Part shown: piece after piece, positions 42,565 through 43,664 of the stretch
How the letters are laid out: every line of letters begins with the position of its first letter
How positions within the stretch are numbered: the stretch's first letter is position 1
Assembly: GCA_003354025.1 (NCBI GenBank)
Contig: PIVU01000011.1
Span: 1-43,664, forward strand
Reading direction: 5' to 3'
Source of the DNA: Nitrospirota bacterium
Lineage (GTDB): Bacteria; Nitrospirota; Thermodesulfovibrionia; UBA6902
DNA: 43,664 nucleotides
The notes under the pieces: model-generated
The model's database searches: none
What the model saw: the letters and a program-made list of their open reading frames with translations, nothing else
Told to the model about the DNA's origin: nothing
Translations under genes and position numbers: made by a program

Positions 42565-43664
42565 ATGAGAAAGACTGCACTCTTATATATATTTTTCATT
42601 GCAGGCACACTGTTAATCAGTTCTGCTTACGCCAATGTAAAAGCACCAAGAAATCCTAACTCGGCAAAAGAGTGCGCCCTGTGCCACTACCGCTGGATCG
42701 ATACTTTCTTTATAGACGGCAGGGGGTCAGACCTTGTTGAGTATCAGGCGGACAGGGTAGTTGCCAGACCTGAAATATGCTTCAGCTGCCACGACGGCAG
42801 TGTAGTCGATTCAAGAGCAAGGGTATATAATGACCTCAGACATGCCATCAATAAACCCCCACCAAAACAGATGAGAATTCCCAAAATATTTCCTCTGGAC
42901 AAGGACGGAAATATGCAATGTTCAACTTGTCATACCGCTCATGGTGTATCAAGTGAAATGGGCATGGAAAAGACCATTTTCATAAGATCTTCCAATAAGG
43001 ACTCGGGAATGTGCCGCATGTGCCACGCGGACAAAGATGGCGGAGCAAAGACCGGAAACCATCCGATCGGCAGCATGAAGCGTGAAATACCCAGGAAACT
43101 CATTGCCCGAGGCGCTATCGCTGGCGGAGGTGAAAATAACATCATATGTGAAACCTGTCATACCGTTCATGGTTCTCCAAACGAGAGTTTCTTAATCGAA
43201 AGTTCACGAAATTCCGGGCTATGCCTTGAGTGTCACGGAGATAAAAACATCTATACAGCTCAGGGTAAGAGAAATCATTTTCATGTAATTAACGTTAAAT
43301 CCGACAAAGTCAAAATTCCGGAAGACCTGATTAAAAAAGGCGCAAAATTGGGCAATAATGGTGAAATAATATGTCAGACATGCCATAAAGTACACAATAA
43401 TAAAATAGAGAAGCAGTTGCTTCTGATTAAGAAGGATGAAAAATCTTCACTATGCCTGACGTGCCACACTGACAAAAAACATCTGGCGGATACAAAACAT
43501 AATCTCATTCATTCTGCTCCCAAAGAAAAAAATCTTGATGGAAAAACAGTAGCAGAAGCCGGTATATGCTCAGCATGCCATCTTCCTCACAAAGAAGCAA
43601 GGAAAACAGGCAAGGGCAAAGACTTTACAACACAGCTTTGCATGAGCTGCCACAGCAAGGGAAA
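42565..43664 (+). CDS. Module B: giant multiheme cytochrome c (truncated by window end)
   Basis: An open frame from ATG 42565 runs off the window without a stop: 366 codons seen. A signal peptide (ISSAYA) precedes ten CXXCH motifs so far: CALCH, CFSCH, CSTCH, CRMCH, CETCH, CLECH, CQTCH, CLTCH, CSACH and CMSCH. The N-terminal block (CALCHYRWIDTF, ICFSCHDG, CSTCHTAHG) and the later APKEKNLDGK to CSACHLPH stretch align with the 18-heme gene of module A. The full protein is expected to hold a similar heme number. No ribosome site stands out. Confidence 0.85.
   Translation, partial: MRKTALLYIFFIAGTLLISSAYANVKAPRNPNSAKECALCHYRWIDTFFIDGRGSDLVEYQADRVVARPEICFSCHDGSVVDSRARVYNDLRHAINKPPPKQMRIPKIFPLDKDGNMQCSTCHTAHGVSSEMGMEKTIFIRSSNKDSGMCRMCHADKDGGAKTGNHPIGSMKREIPRKLIARGAIAGGGENNIICETCHTVHGSPNESFLIESSRNSGLCLECHGDKNIYTAQGKRNHFHVINVKSDKVKIPEDLIKKGAKLGNNGEIICQTCHKVHNNKIEKQLLLIKKDEKSSLCLTCHTDKKHLADTKHNLIHSAPKEKNLDGKTVAEAGICSACHLPHKEARKTGKGKDFTTQLCMSCHSKG

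Overview
The window is a chromosomal segment from an uncultured-looking Gram-negative bacterium built for respiratory electron transfer to the cell exterior. It encodes about 135 covalent c-type heme sites by my count of CXXCH and longer variants. It also has System II cytochrome maturation (CcsB/ResC type), glutamyl-tRNA-route heme synthesis, an outer-membrane beta-barrel and many lipoproteins. The sequence is moderately AT-rich. Gene content recalls Desulfuromonadota (Geobacter-like) or Nitrospirota metal reducers; I cannot place it further without a search.

Layout. Positions 1-500 hold one intact tRNA-Ala(GGC) and a GIY-YIG nuclease gene, with damaged tRNA-Ala-like copies on both sides. 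Positions 600-2400 hold a HepT/MntA toxin-antitoxin pair and a PilZ-like protein. Positions 2560-7212 form a plus-strand group: MobB-like NTPase, ccsB, hemA, hemC and a SurA-N protein. This supplies heme precursors and attachment machinery. A receiver-only response regulator and a lone multiheme cytochrome follow, on opposite strands.

Positions 8864-24008 are a long minus-strand locus. In transcription order it encodes an NHL propeller, a DUF4382-like/YVTN lipoprotein, a 747-residue outer-membrane beta-barrel, three LpoB/CsgG-like proteins, a double-parvulin lipoprotein, and 26-heme and 16-heme cytochromes. A sigma-54-type promoter then precedes an OmcS-like 6-heme cytochrome, an 8-heme cytochrome and a monoheme cytochrome. 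Three further OmcS-like paralogues follow at 24446-28327. Two of them have clear -24/-12 promoters and all have hairpins downstream. Next to them lie a sigma-54 activator (29009-30382) and its sensor kinase, which carries a periplasmic heme motif.

From 32308 to the window end, a five-gene plus-strand module occurs twice in tandem: membrane-anchored octaheme cytochrome, cytochrome b, triheme cytochrome, NHL propeller, and large multiheme cytochrome (18 hemes in copy A; copy B runs off the end). These look like Cbc-type quinol-oxidising complexes.

Working model (inference): two quinol:cytochrome c modules feed electrons from the inner membrane into giant periplasmic multiheme wires. An outer-membrane barrel with parvulin and lipoprotein helpers exports or connects to OmcS-like polymerising cytochromes outside the cell. 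A heme-sensing kinase and sigma-54 activator switch the nanowire subunits on.
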